The notes under the pieces were generated by a model. The model was not told the origin of the DNA. It was given only the letters and a program-made list of their open reading frames with translations, and did no database searches. From NCBI GenBank assembly GCA_003427395.1, contig BFEA01000096.1, forward strand, positions 364,077-421,211: a stretch of 57,135 bases of DNA, in the 5' to 3' direction. Positions 31,295 to 42,279 of this stretch are shown here, piece by piece. The DNA comes from Chara braunii. Taxonomy: Eukaryota > Streptophyta > Charophyceae > Charales > Characeae. The first letter of the stretch is position 1, and every line of letters starts with the position of its first letter. The position numbers and the translations under genes were made by a program.

Positions 31295-32372
31295 TGTAAA
31301 AGGGTCTTTACGTTTCAGACCCCTAAATGTGACCCCAACATAAAAAAGGCCCTGTCGGCCAGAACTCAATTTCACGAGCAACATTTCAAAGGACAAGTTC
31401 CCTGAAGCAAATGTCGCATCCAGAGTGAAATGAAAAGTCGTTTTGAAAAGTCACAGTCAGGTCCTAGATGAACAGGTATTGCGCTCAATTTTAAGGCTCG
31501 GACAGGGTCATGTCTGTTCGGCAATAAGTCAAAGGTCACAGTCCCATACGAGTCACAGTCCCAAGGGTCAAATCTGATTCAGACCAGGAGTCCAAAAGAC
31601 AGGCTCGTCGGCCAAAGCAGCAGCAGACCATGGGAAAGGATACTGTGACACACACTTTGCAACAACAGGTACTGGGTTGGAGTCCCAGGCACTTGGAGGC
31701 TGGATGCAGACCACACCAGACCAGTCCAACACTATAAAGGAATTGCCAGCCTCCCATTTGGCAGATACTCATTCGCATGAGAGTGTGGAAGTTATGAGGC
31801 AATTGTGAGCCAGATGTGATTGAGCTGCGACATGCTTGAGACGTACGCTGGAGAGAGAGAGAGTTGGGCGTTGGCTGGAAGAAGAGCAGCCATAGTTGCG
31901 CCAACGCCAATTAGTATTAGTGGTAGGCATAGATAGTAGAGAAGACCACTGAGTAGTATTCAGAGTAGATCCTCGAGTAATAGCGAGTGTGCATGCATGG
32001 TGAGTGTCAGTAGACCAGGGCTATAGACACAAAGAGAGAGAGAACAGAAGAAGAGAAGGCAGAGAAGTGAGCTATGGTGGAACTTACCTGCTGAGCGTTG
32101 TTCTTGATGATTGGCTGCTGGCGCTGACGAGCGCCAGGATTGGAACTCTTGTTGGATGAAGAAGACTTGTAATATTGTTAGGCGTCTTACATTCTGAACT
32201 CGTGATTCTCTTTCCTTAATCTGGTTCTGATTCTGATCATTGAGTTGCGCTTCCTGGTTTCCACTCATCTTCCACTGAACTTTGTGTGGGATATTGCAAA
32301 TCTGTGAGATCTATGTTACATGCATGTTATTTGATACACCCCAGCAAATGACGAACAGACAGGTTCCTTGCA
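31295..32372 (+). repeat. Family A LTR3, shared by A2 and A3
   Basis: 1078 bp from TGTAAAAGGGTC to CCTTGCA. It is preceded by the A2 pol end and followed at once by a primer-binding site. TATAAAG lies at 31733-31739. Confidence 0.9.
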
Positions 32373-32373
32373 A

Positions 32374-32389
32374 TTTTGGTATCGGAGCA
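32374..32389 (+). promoter_or_regulatory. A3 primer-binding site
   Basis: TTTTGGTATCGGAGCA directly after LTR3, as in A1 and A2. Confidence 0.85.
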
Positions 32390-33114
32390 GAACTTGTTAC
32401 TCTCACTGGAGTATGCTAGCATTATTTAGGTCAGCGAGAAGGAGAAGGCTGGTTTGAGTATTGTTGGCTAGTAGGTAAGTAAGGTGAGGAAGGAGGAGAG
32501 TTGGGTTGGGATTGAGGGGGAAATGTGCCGAAGAAAAAAGGGCAAAAGGGGAAGAGTACGTACCTGTTGTGCGATTGAAGCGTTTGGAGCAAACGTGGAG
32601 TCTTCAACAATGGCATCAAAGAAGAGAAGCACCTCCCGCCCCACTTTCCTTGTTGAGTGCAAATCTGTGTGTTGTGTACCTTTCCCCCCTCCATTCTGGT
32701 GGTCGCTGCTGCTGTTTGGTCAAAACACCTTGGTCTGGTCTGACAGTCAGGACTGTAGAAAGTCGATATCTGGTCTTAGCGCTTTGCCATCCGGTCTGAC
32801 GAATAGTAGTGAAGATAGGATTGGACTGGGAGTGTGTCAGACTGCCACGCTAGATATTAAGAGGTCTGTGAGCATAATCAATCCGGATGAATTTGATATA
32901 TTATGAAGAATAGTTTCAGCGTTTCCCAGTTACCTAGACTAATTAGTAATTCAAAAGTTACGCAGCCAAACAAACAAAAGCATAAAGAAGGCAACACCGA
33001 AGTGAGAAGACAGACAACAAACAAACAAAAGAAAGAAAAAAAAAAAGTATAAAGAAAATTGTACAATAAATCGTATTACTAAAATTTGGTATTATGAAGC
33101 AGCGACATCAGACA

Positions 33115-33151
<37 letters not shown>

Positions 33152-33226
33152 TCCACTCAAGAAGCTTAGGATTCGGGGTAACTACTTGGTGGTCCAGCGG
33201 AGGTCATTCTTGTGTTGTTCCTTACC
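32390..33226 (+). other. A3 5' leader, no gene
   Basis: Homologous to the A1 leader, and retains the empty AAACGTGGAG site where the foldback element entered A2. A poly-A run lies at 33117-33146. Confidence 0.75.
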
Positions 33227-35320
33227 ATGGACGACTATCCCATATACGGGAGTGTGGTCCTATCTGTACTTCTAGGGCCACTGTTCCACTTCTTCTTTCC
33301 TCTCGGCTTCGGGAGAGTCTGTGCCTCCCACATGATGGCAATGCGATCAGGGAAGGTGAAGCAAGGGCTATCTGCGGCAGAGCAGACTGAAGTAGATCGC
33401 CGCTTGGCTGAGAAAAAGAAAGAGAAAGAAGAGAGAAAGAAACAGAAAGAGGAAGAACTAAAAAAGAAAGTTCAGGTGGAGGAAGAAAGAATAAAGAAAG
33501 GGTTGAAAGACAGGATGGAAAAACAATTGCAGGAAGAACTGAAAAACACTGAAGAAGAAGAAGAATATGAAAATGAAGGAGACTGATTAATTAGACGTCG
33601 GACTGAGAGAGGGGAAACTAGCCAATCTGGAGGGATAACCATTCAATTAAAAGCATTGGATTGGTTTGAACAGTATGGTTATAAAGGCGAGATGGTCGTG
33701 GAAAAAAATGAGGAAAGAGATGTCTTTATTACAAAATTGGCTGAAGTTGAAGATAAAGCGGAGAAAAAACTCCAGCTGGAAAAAAAACGGGAGAGGTTGC
33801 ATAATAGAACGTTGACAGCCAAAAAACAAGACATGGAAGCGAAACGGAAATGGCAGGCCGAGGAGGAGAGACTGCAACGAGAATTACAGGCGCAAAAAGA
33901 AAAACAGATGTCCACTAAAGAACAACTTGCCCTCTTGACCGAAACTGTTCTCCATACCAAGTAAGAGCTGGCTGCATTGAACAGGACCATGCAGAAAATT
34001 GAGCATCACCGGTTCGAGTTTGAAGGGGTCTGGAACACCTTCCTGCAAATATCTGCTCAAGAGGTACCCCAACACATGCAGGCATACATTAAAAAATTAG
34101 ATGAGCAGATCAGTAAAACATTTATCCCCGCTGTGATTCAGAAATTAATACATAGCGGCGGAGGAGGTGGAGGAGATGGAGACAAGAAGAAGAAGGGGGT
34201 GCGTCAAGATGAAGTGAAAGAAGTAAGAAAAACCAAAGTGTTGTGGACTTACACAGGTAAGAAGGAAGAAAGTTTATTGCATTGGATTGATGCAGTGGAG
34301 TCCTATGTGTACGGACAACGCATACCATATTGGGATCGGGTCCTTATGGCCAGTTCATGTATGGTCGGGGATGCGATGAGCTTTGCAATCTCCCTGCAAA
34401 AAGAAGCATCTTGTTAGAGTATGATAAGGTATTCTCAACAAACTCGAATTGAGGATTTCTTTAAAGCAATTCGAGAAAGATTTGAGGACAAGAATTTAGC
34501 CCGAAGAACTGAGATGCTAATCCTAAATATTGCCAATCGGAAATGGAAAAGTGTGCCCGCACTTAAGGCTATCATGGGTGAACTGTTGCAATGCGCTGAA
34601 CATGGACTTACTCCGATGCAGATCCTTAATAACTTTGCTAGAACACTGCCCGATCCTCTCCGTACCAAATTATATCCCTGTACCAAAGAGGAAGGAATGA
34701 CCTACGAGAAATTTAGTAAGATTGCAATAGACCATGCCGGTTTCTTGGCTGGAGCAAATTATTGCCATTATTGGAAAGATTTACAGGCCGGCAAGAAATG
34801 GCAGAACCATATGATCTCAGGAAGTATCCCTGGAAAAGACAACCTTCTTCTGACCTTTGAAGAAGGAGGTGTTGAAACTCTCTCATATGACCAGATAGAC
34901 TATGGTCTAGAGAGAGATTTACACAACGGACCGGTAGTGCAGAAGGGGGATTACACGACCGTTGTAGCCCGTGGGGAGGGCGACAGGGAAGAGGTCGTGG
35001 AAGAGGAAGAGGAGGCTGCGGTCGTAGCGAAGGTAGTTATTACGTGGGTGGAAGGGGCAATGGTCCCTCGCAAGGTGGCCAAGGACCCAACTCCACATCG
35101 GGAAGGGGAAGGGGAAGAGGCACGTGGAATGGAAATTGGAACCAACCATATCCACCCCATCCTTGCATGCCTGAAGGCAAACCTTGGGAACAGATGGGAA
35201 TAACATAAAAAAATTGGCAAGACAGAAAAATTGATGGATAGTGCCTTAAATGTGGTGACCCCGACCACATTGTTCCCTTTTGCCCAGACTACAAGCAACC
35301 AAAAGGGATCGGCCAGTAGG
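33227..35320 (+). pseudogene. gag: A3 gag, broken but best preserved of the three in its centre
   Basis: ATG 33227 (MDDYPIYGSVV) opens 120 codons with the hydrophobic N-terminus and Lys/Glu-rich part, then TGA at 33584-33586. The frame resumes to a stop at 33962-33964, again to TAG 34415-34417 (the position also stopped in A1), and then runs open for 260 codons (34421-35203). That last part gives the best view of the capsid domain: QTRIEDFFKAIRERFEDKN, ELLQCAEHGLTPMQIL, EEGMTYEKFSKIAIDHAG. A frameshift separates it from an intact CCHC knuckle at 35242-35283, itself preceded by TAG. Confidence 0.85.
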
Positions 35321-35386
35321 GGTCTCAGCTGCCTCTAAGGAACTTCGGATGCAAGTAGACTGAAATCCTCCCATTCGAAGGTTCCC

Positions 35387-36287
35387 GTGGCAGAGACTGA
35401 AGAGCTAGACGGTCCCCACCTAGTTAGTTGTCTAAAGGTAGTTAGTTGTCTAAAGGTAGTTAGTGTGTGTACCTCTCTAGGTGGATCCCTCGCTGGCATG
35501 GGTGATGAGTTGGCCACTCGTCGCCAAGCCTGGACCGAAATGAAGAAACGTAAATGGCAACTAATAATTGCAGATTAAGAAGTCAATAAAGTAAGAGTTG
35601 GTGGAGTGATTGACAGTGGGTGAACGCGCAGCTACATTAGTAAGAAAGGTCTAGAAAAATTGCGTCTTGGGCTAAAGATTAAGCAATTGAATGAGCTCAT
35701 AACAAGTATAATAACAAATAACAGCGAGATTGTCATGGACAGATAAGTTGAGGGGATCACGCAGAGGGGAAGATGGAACACGTTCTCCACTCTCTGACTC
35801 TCTTGGTGGAAGACAGTCTCCCTTTTCACAATTTTTTAGGCACATATTGGGGGGAAGCTGCATATGCGGATGTGAAGTTGAGAGCACATGAGTGTTGGCT
35901 CCCTAACCCGCCGGGTGGAAAGAAGAAGATCCGCCTGTACCATGAATCTGGTAAGGAAAACTTAGCTCATTGTCGCATGAGTGCCCCCATGTTCGCCCGT
36001 CACATAAAGAAAAACAATATGATTGATCCGGTGTTTGTGGCATATGTGCGCCCTATAAAGTAAGGGGAAGTGATGGAGGAGGAAAAGTCCTCAGAAATTG
36101 AATAAATTATGAAAGAATTCGCAGATGTTGTAGAGGCCCCGAGCGGTGTGGTAGAACGACCTACTAAGCATCGCATTGATGTTATACCTGGAAGTCCGAT
36201 TCCATAGGGCGTAATTTATAGAATGTCACCAAAAGAATTGGATGAACTGCGAACCCAGCTAGACGAGTTGTTGGAAAAGGGATGAAT
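35387..36287 (+). pseudogene. A3 protease and RT start, truncated
   Basis: An 18-bp direct duplication (GTTGTCTAAAGGTAGTTA) at about 35426-35461 is specific to this copy. The protease triplet DSG (35612-35620) is followed immediately by TGA. The frame 35773-36063 carries the protease C-terminal part. The last A sequence encodes the RT start (MSPKELDELRTQLDELLEKG) and ends at about 36287, where unrelated sequence begins. Confidence 0.85.
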
Positions 36288-36888
36288 TTATTTATTTATT
36301 TATTTGCTGTGCTATTTTTTTCTGTTCAAATGTCGTATCGGACTTGCCGTCAAAAGGCGGCGCCTTGGGCTGGGTACATCGAGAGGTAGGCCTTCCTTGT
36401 CCAGGTACACGGCCTGGGCGTCAGGTCGGGACCCAGACCTTGTAGGCCTACATTTTGTGCACAAGTTTGAGACACACATGGGCAGACCAGTCGGCCCAGC
36501 GCTACATATAGTTGGGCCATGGGCGAACAGACACACAGTTCGAGTAGCTCACTTCTTGGGCGACACGCTGCTGGACCAGCGCTGCACCGCTTTAGCGCTG
36601 TGCTCAAAGGGAGAAGTAGAGGCGTAGGTAGGAGAGGGGTAGAGGCCAAACCTGCAGCGGTGGACCTACCTGGCGCCATAGTTGGGGCTCCACACTTGCC
36701 CACCTGCACATGACGGTGTGGCAGTCAGTACGAGGCGGCTGTTACCTGCGGCGGAGACAACGAGGAGAACGACATCTTCTTCTTCTTCTTCGTCTTCGTC
36801 TCACCCTCCATCTCGTCTTCCTCCTTCCTCCTTCTTCCTCCTCCTCCTCCTCCTCCTCCTCCTCCTCCTTCTTCTTCTTCTTCTTCTT
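36288..36888. other. Unassigned sequence with a TTTA run and a CTT/CTC run
   Basis: It starts with (TTTA)n at the A3 breakpoint, then about 480 bp of GC-richer sequence without homology elsewhere in this window. It ends in CTT and CTC repeats (36774-36888) against an N gap. Short ORFs on both strands have no recognisable motif. Confidence 0.6.
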
Positions 36889-37086
36889 NNNNNNNNNNNN
36901 NNNNNNNNNNNNNNNNNNNNNNNNNNNNNNNNNNNNNNNNNNNNNNNNNNNNNNNNNNNNNNNNNNNNNNNNNNNNNNNNNNNNNNNNNNNNNNNNNNNN
37001 NNNNNNNNNNNNNNNNNNNNNNNNNNNNNNNNNNNNNNNNNNNNNNNNNNNNNNNNNNNNNNNNNNNNNNNNNNNNNNNNNNNNNN
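36889..37086. other. Assembly gap (N)
   Basis: 198 N between a CTT-type run and a GA run; the true length is unknown. ORFs spanning it are artefacts. Confidence 0.98.
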
Positions 37087-37177
<91 letters not shown>

Positions 37178-37232
37178 TACATTGGGCATTTGGGCCAGGA
37201 TTTGATCCGACATTTTTGTGGCAGATATTGAT
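37087..37232. repeat. (GA)n microsatellite plus the flank also found before LTR1
   Basis: GA units to 37174, then GTTACATTGGGCATTTGGG and GGATTTGATCCGACATTTT up to the LTR4 start, nearly identical to 4815-4873. Confidence 0.9.
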
Positions 37233-38280
37233 TGTAAAAGGGCCTTTACGATTCAGACCCCTAAATGTGACCCCAACATAAAAGGGGCCCCTATCGGCCA
37301 GAACTCAATTTCACGAGCAGCATTCCAAAGGACAAGTTCCCTGAAGCAAATGTCGCATCCAGAGTGAAATGAAAAGTCGTTTTGAAAAGTCACAGTCAGG
37401 TCCTAGACGATCAGGTACTGGGCTCGACTTTAAGGCTGGGACAGGGTCATGTCTGTTTGGCAATAAGTCAAAGGTCACAGTCCCAGACAAGTCACAGTCC
37501 CGAGGGTTGAATCTGATTCAGACCAGGAGTCCAAAAGACAGGCCCGTCGGCCAAAGCAGCAACAGACCATGGGAAAGGATACTGGGACACACACTTTGCA
37601 ACAACAGGTGTTTGGTTCGAGTCCCAGGCACTTGGAGGCTGGATGCAGACCACACCAAACCAGTCCAGCACTATAAAGGACTAGCCAGCCCCCCATTTGG
37701 CAGATACTCATTCGCATGAGAGTGTGGAAGTGCTGAGGGACTTGTGCGCCATATGTGATTGAGCTGCGCCAGGCTTGAGAGCTGCGCTGGAAGAAGAGCC
37801 GCCATAGCTGCACCAGCGCCAATTAGTATTAGTGGTAGGAATAGTTAGTAGAGAAGACCAGTGAGTAGTATTCAGAGTAGATCCTCGAGTAATAGGGAGT
37901 GTGCATGCATGGTGGGTGTAAGTAGACCAGGGCTATAGACACTGAGTGAGAGAGAGAACAAAAGAAGAGAAGGGAAAGAAGTGAGCTATGGTGGAACTTA
38001 CCTGTTGAGCGTTGTTCTTGATGATTGGCTGCTAGCGCTGATGAGCGGTAGGCCTGGAACTCTTGTTGGATGAAGAAGACTTGTAGTATTGTTGGGCGCT
38101 TTACATTTTGAACTCGTGATTCTCTTTCCTTAATCTGGTTGTGATAATTGAGTTGCGCGTCGTGGTTTCTACTCATCTTCCACTGAACTTTGTGTGGGAC
38201 ATTGTAAATCTGTGAGATATATGTTACATGCATGTTATTTGATACACCCCAGCAAGTGACGAACGGACAGGTCCCTTGCA
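37233..38280 (+). repeat. Family A LTR4
   Basis: 1048 bp from TGTAAAAGGGCC to CCCTTGCA. TATAAAG at 37672-37678. What follows (ATTGGACAATCAGC) is not a primer-binding site, so this is a solo LTR or a 3' LTR. Its upstream flank matches LTR1 rather than an A pol end. Confidence 0.85.
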
Positions 38281-38748
38281 ATTGGACAATCAGCAAGGGA
38301 CTATTTTTTTATTTCGCTATCGCAATCTTGGTCTTCCCCCTCGCTTCCATCTTCGTCTCACCTCTCCCCCCATCTATCATTCGTGATATCTCCCCCCTGT
38401 GCTCGTGGAAGGAAGGACCTTTCTTTCGTGTATATGGTCCCTCCTCCCTCTTTCACATGTGTGGTGTATGATGGGATGTTGCATCAGTCTAAGACAGGTG
38501 AGGTCATAACTTTGAGTCTTTCACTGCGCTACATTGTGCTATTTTGTATGTATCGGGATGTATATTGCTTGTTGATGCTTTGCTGACACTGCATTGTCGA
38601 TTTTAGTCCTTTTCATCACTTTGCAGATCCTTTGCTCCATATACATTGCCCAACCAGGTATGTATTAGTTCATATCGGAGCCCCGCACGTGAATCATGAC
38701 ATCAGCTTGATCTAACGCGTGCACCGGGACGATTGATTGATTGATTGG

Positions 38749-38784
<36 letters not shown>

Positions 38785-39769
38785 CTAGGTCACCCTAATT
38801 AGTCCCCAATTCGCGATTTTCAACCTCACTGTCAAACCATTTTTTTTTTTCTTTTTTTCCGACATACTGTCTTTGGCGCAATCTCGTTTTTTTTTTGCGT
38901 TCCGTGAATTCTGAAACTTTGCGGCAACGAAAATTTTCGGTTCTCCAAAATTCGTTGCCTGATGAATCTGGAAAAAAAAAATTTGGAATGCTTCACGTTT
39001 ATTCGTTTTATTAAAATTTGAAATTTCTGAATATCCCATTTATTAGTAGTTGAGCTTTGATTTTCTTTGTTCTTTAAATTTCGACAGTTCCTTTATTATT
39101 CCAAACATTTTGGAATCTTTGTTGTGGATTTGATCCTTTTAAATCGGAATCACGCAGTCATTGGTAGCAGGAAATTTCGAATTTCGTTATTTTTTTATTT
39201 TTTTTTTAATATTTCTCGTTATTTCAAGATTCTGAAGTTTGTTATTTTTATTTTTTATGTCGGAAAATCTCTCTCATTGCAGTTAAGTTTTGGGAATCCT
39301 CGCAAAAATTGAAAGTTGTGCATACTCTTTTAATTTATTCCGAAATTATTTTGATTATTCGGAATTACTTGAACTTACGGAATTGTTTTTCGCAGTTCCA
39401 TTAATTATTTGCTATATCCGTTAATCATGTGCAATTTGAAAGTTGAAAGTCCTTATTTTTTAATTATTTCAAATTTCTGGGATTGGGGAGACCTCCCGAA
39501 CTTGCAATTTGAATCTGTTCTTAATTACCTTTTTTGAAACTATTATTACGCAAAGTTCGAACTTTTCATTTTGATTAGTGGCTCCTTAACTGGGCGATCA
39601 TTCCCACCCACCCTATCTATATTGCTGCATCCCTCTTCTCCTCTTCTCCATTTGTCTTTGTTTTGTGGCTTTGGTAAGTTGCCACGTCAGAAGGCCACAT
39701 CAACAGTCCCCTAGCCTAGTCCATGCTCACCAGATCGCAAATAGGCGACATGGACCAAAAGCCAGGGGA
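38281..39769. other. Unassigned region: tetranucleotide repeat and AT-rich stretch
   Basis: Contains (GATT)n at 38731-38784, then an AT-rich stretch to about 39560 with AATTTC/GAAATT words and homopolymers. It may be the LTR/leader of element D, because D gag follows. ATATCGGAGCC at about 38672 is only weakly PBS-like. No LTR pair could be found. Confidence 0.5.
38731..38784. repeat. (GATT)n microsatellite
   Basis: About 13 tetranucleotide units, one with GGTT. Confidence 0.95.
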
Positions 39770-41230
39770 ATGGTCGAGGCCTACATGGCCCGGATGCTGA
39801 ACTTAATCATTGAAGCCAAGCAACGCGCACTCGCAATGATAGCCGCAAAGAAGAAAAAGGAGGAGGAGGCAGAGAAACAACGCCATCTTGTGGAGGAACA
39901 ATGTTGACAGCACGACGAGGCAGCAACAAGGGTTGTTGATGAGGAACACGAGATATGGCGCAAGAAGGTATTCAAAGAGGAAAGAGCCTTACTCACATTG
40001 GCCGTGGAATAGGGGGCAGAGGCAAAAACCGGCGAAGTCAGTGACAACGGACTCCAGATCTCGCTGACCTCCTGGCTACCTGCATTGCACAGCAGGAGGA
40101 TATCCACTGCCTCGACGAGGTGGTCGATGACCACAAAAGGTCGTTCGCAAAGTTGACCAACCACGTACAACTACAAGAACAACGACCCATCACCGCCCCA
40201 ATCGCCGGCTCCTCCAACTATGCCGATCACCTAGACGTGTTGGAGATCGACGTCGGGACACTCAAGGACGGCGTGCAGCAACAGCTAGTGATAACTTAGG
40301 AGCTCGAGCAGCAGATCTCTGCAGCAGCCGCCGATCCTACCGGATCACCTCGCGAGAGCATCCCGAAGTTCAATGGCCAGCCAATCTTTTGCGATGCAAC
40401 GAAAATGGACCCTGTTTCAAGGTTTCACCAGTTTGAACTCAAGCTGGAGATACACAAGACCCGTGACACCAACCGACATGCGTACTTATACTCCCGATCA
40501 GAGGGTGCGTAGCAAGCTTGGCTGGACAATATGTTGTCCACGCACAGGGTCACAAACTCGGAGGTGCATACCAAGATCAGCTGGGCTGAAATGAAGGCAG
40601 AATGGCACAAGCAGTTCCAAGTGGAGCCGCCCGACTTTCAAGCAACAGACAAATTGCAGAAGTTCCACCAGAACACGTTGCAAAGCGGGAATTGGATAGT
40701 CGAGTACCAATGCTTGGCATCCATGTCGGAATTGTTGATGACCTTCAACGACAGCAAACACTACTTCATCGTGAGGTCGTGTTCGGAATTGTCAAACGCG
40801 TTGACATAAGTCCCGGAGACTCTAACCAGAAGTGTGGAGCCCTTCGACAAGGCCGCGCAGATCATAGTGACGAACACGGAAGCCAATAATCTTCGTCGTT
40901 TGCCTTTTGCAGGCCTGACCAGAGATCAGCATCGGCTGAAAGTGACCATGGTTGTGGCGGCAACGCAGACTGGCCCTTCAAGCGAGGCTGCTTCTACTAC
41001 TGAGGGAGACAGACTCGCAGCCGCCCGGGATGGTGGCCGCCCCGCCAAAGGCTGAGGACGTGGCATATCGAAGACCAACACCTCTTAAAACCCCGGGACC
41101 GACCCAACTGCTCAAGACCCTTGGACTGACTACGGTCTCTCGGAAAGCGTATACAAAATACACACGAGATACCGCTATTGTTTGTGGTGCAACAACGACC
41201 TCCACGGGACAATCACCTGCCCCTTAAAGG
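39770..41230 (+). pseudogene. gag: Element D gag with zinc knuckle, broken
   Basis: The most plausible start is ATG 39770 (MVEAYMARMLNLI), leading into a Lys/Glu-rich helix. After stops near 39904 and 40010, capsid-like sequence is recognisable: IPKFNGQPIFCDATKMDP, RHAYLYSRSEGA then a stop where Trp/Cys would be expected, AWLDNMLSTHRV, KAEWHKQFQVEPPDFQ, ending at 40807-40809. A CCHC knuckle is intact at 41179-41220 (CLWCNNDLHGTITC). The style resembles Gag proteins I associate with charophyte algae; no search was possible. Confidence 0.75.
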
Positions 41231-42172
41231 CCAAAGGGAAAACCCAGTTGGGAAAGTGAGCACCATTGAGAGTGATGCGACGACACTCTCGACGCCTTCG
41301 GAACCGGTTGTCGCGCAAGCGACCTCCCTTAGTTCCGAGGCACATGCGGAAGTCGACAGCCCTCCCGTTCTCTGTTCTTATGAGGACTATGCTTTTCGAC
41401 TCGTTCCTTCGCTGGGCACTCATGCTCAAGGACAAGATGTGTATGCGGTATATTCTCCGTCCAGAAGCGATGACAATTTATCGTCTTCAAGTGGTTCTTC
41501 ATGGGATTCGGTGCGCGAGTTCAACATAGAGGTGTTGGAACCACTAACGTCCAAGGATTTCTCATGGCTTCCTCTCCCAACCATAGGCCGCTTGCTGGAA
41601 TCGTAATGCGCAGCACTATGCACTCATCTTCACACATACCTATCCTTCTATGCACCACCAACTTCGCCGACGGATGACGAAGCTGCGGTGGAGGACATCC
41701 TTGCATATGTTACCAAGGTGGCCCGTGAGTTTCGCACGCAGTGGTACAACGACAACAACGCACCACTCCTTTATGTCTGCATCCAAGTTGGCCAAGCATC
41801 CTACAACGATTTGCTGGATAGCGACGCGACTCGCAATTTATGAGCCAGTCCTTTATTCAAAGGGCCAGCCTTGGCGCACAAGTTCGAAGGAAGGCAAATC
41901 CTATGGCTGTCAACTTGGCGGATGGTCGAACGCAACAACTCATTGACCATTATATCGAGGTCGTACCGGTTTATTTTGCACCTCATGCATGCAAACTGAT
42001 GACGTTTGACATCTTGGACAAGGACTTCGACATCATTTTGGGGATGCCTTGGCTTGCAAGTGCAGATCACACGGTCAACTTCCATCAGCGGACACTTACC
42101 ATTTGTGACACCATTGGCGCCGAGCTGCCGTGTACGATTCCTCGCCCGCACTCTTCCGGTGCCAAGATGTGA
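41231..42172 (+). pseudogene. Element D linker and aspartic protease, active site altered
   Basis: An acidic, Ser-rich linker (EDYAFRLVPSLGTH, SWDSVREFNIEVLEPL) precedes the protease. The active site reads LLDSDATRNL (41817-41825): the Gly of DSG/DTG is Asp. A stop follows shortly after (TGA at 41841-41843), and the rest is readable in another frame at 41840-42172, with ILDKDFDIILGMPWL near the end (the usual ILG helix). The protease is inactive on both counts. Confidence 0.8.
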
Positions 42173-42279
42173 CGGTCAAGTTGTTTCGGGCCACTTGTGC
42201 TCACGAGTAGCCCAACGAGATCGGCTTATGTTTTCTCCGAACCGTCGCGATAGCCGACTCTTCACCCACAGACTTGTCT

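Larger units (their letters stand above)
4874..36287 (+). mobile_element. Array of three family A Ty3/gypsy elements sharing LTRs
   Basis: The order is LTR1 (4874-5941), internal A1, LTR2 (12571-13636), internal A2 with two insertions, LTR3 (31295-32372), then internal A3 truncated in RT. LTR2 and LTR3 each serve as the 3' LTR of one unit and the 5' LTR of the next: each is preceded by the same pol end and followed directly by a primer-binding site. This is the arrangement expected from recombination between LTRs of related copies. A fourth LTR lies beyond a non-A stretch. Confidence 0.85.

Noticed and set aside
36682-37281. 199-codon ORF and its antisense partner
   Set aside because: Made of Ser/Leu or Arg/Glu runs from microsatellites and N bases.
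37228-38285. Target duplication around LTR4 (ATTGA before, ATTGG after)
   Set aside because: The last base differs, and the left flank is the same as that of LTR1, so the similarity may be coincidence.
38660-38690. Primer-binding site for element D (ATATCGGAGCC)
   Set aside because: Lacks the TGGTATC start and no LTR end or LTR partner could be found.
41178-41606. 142-codon ORF as a separate gene
   Set aside because: It overlaps the D zinc knuckle in another frame; its later part is the linker before the D protease, so it belongs to the decayed Gag-Pol.
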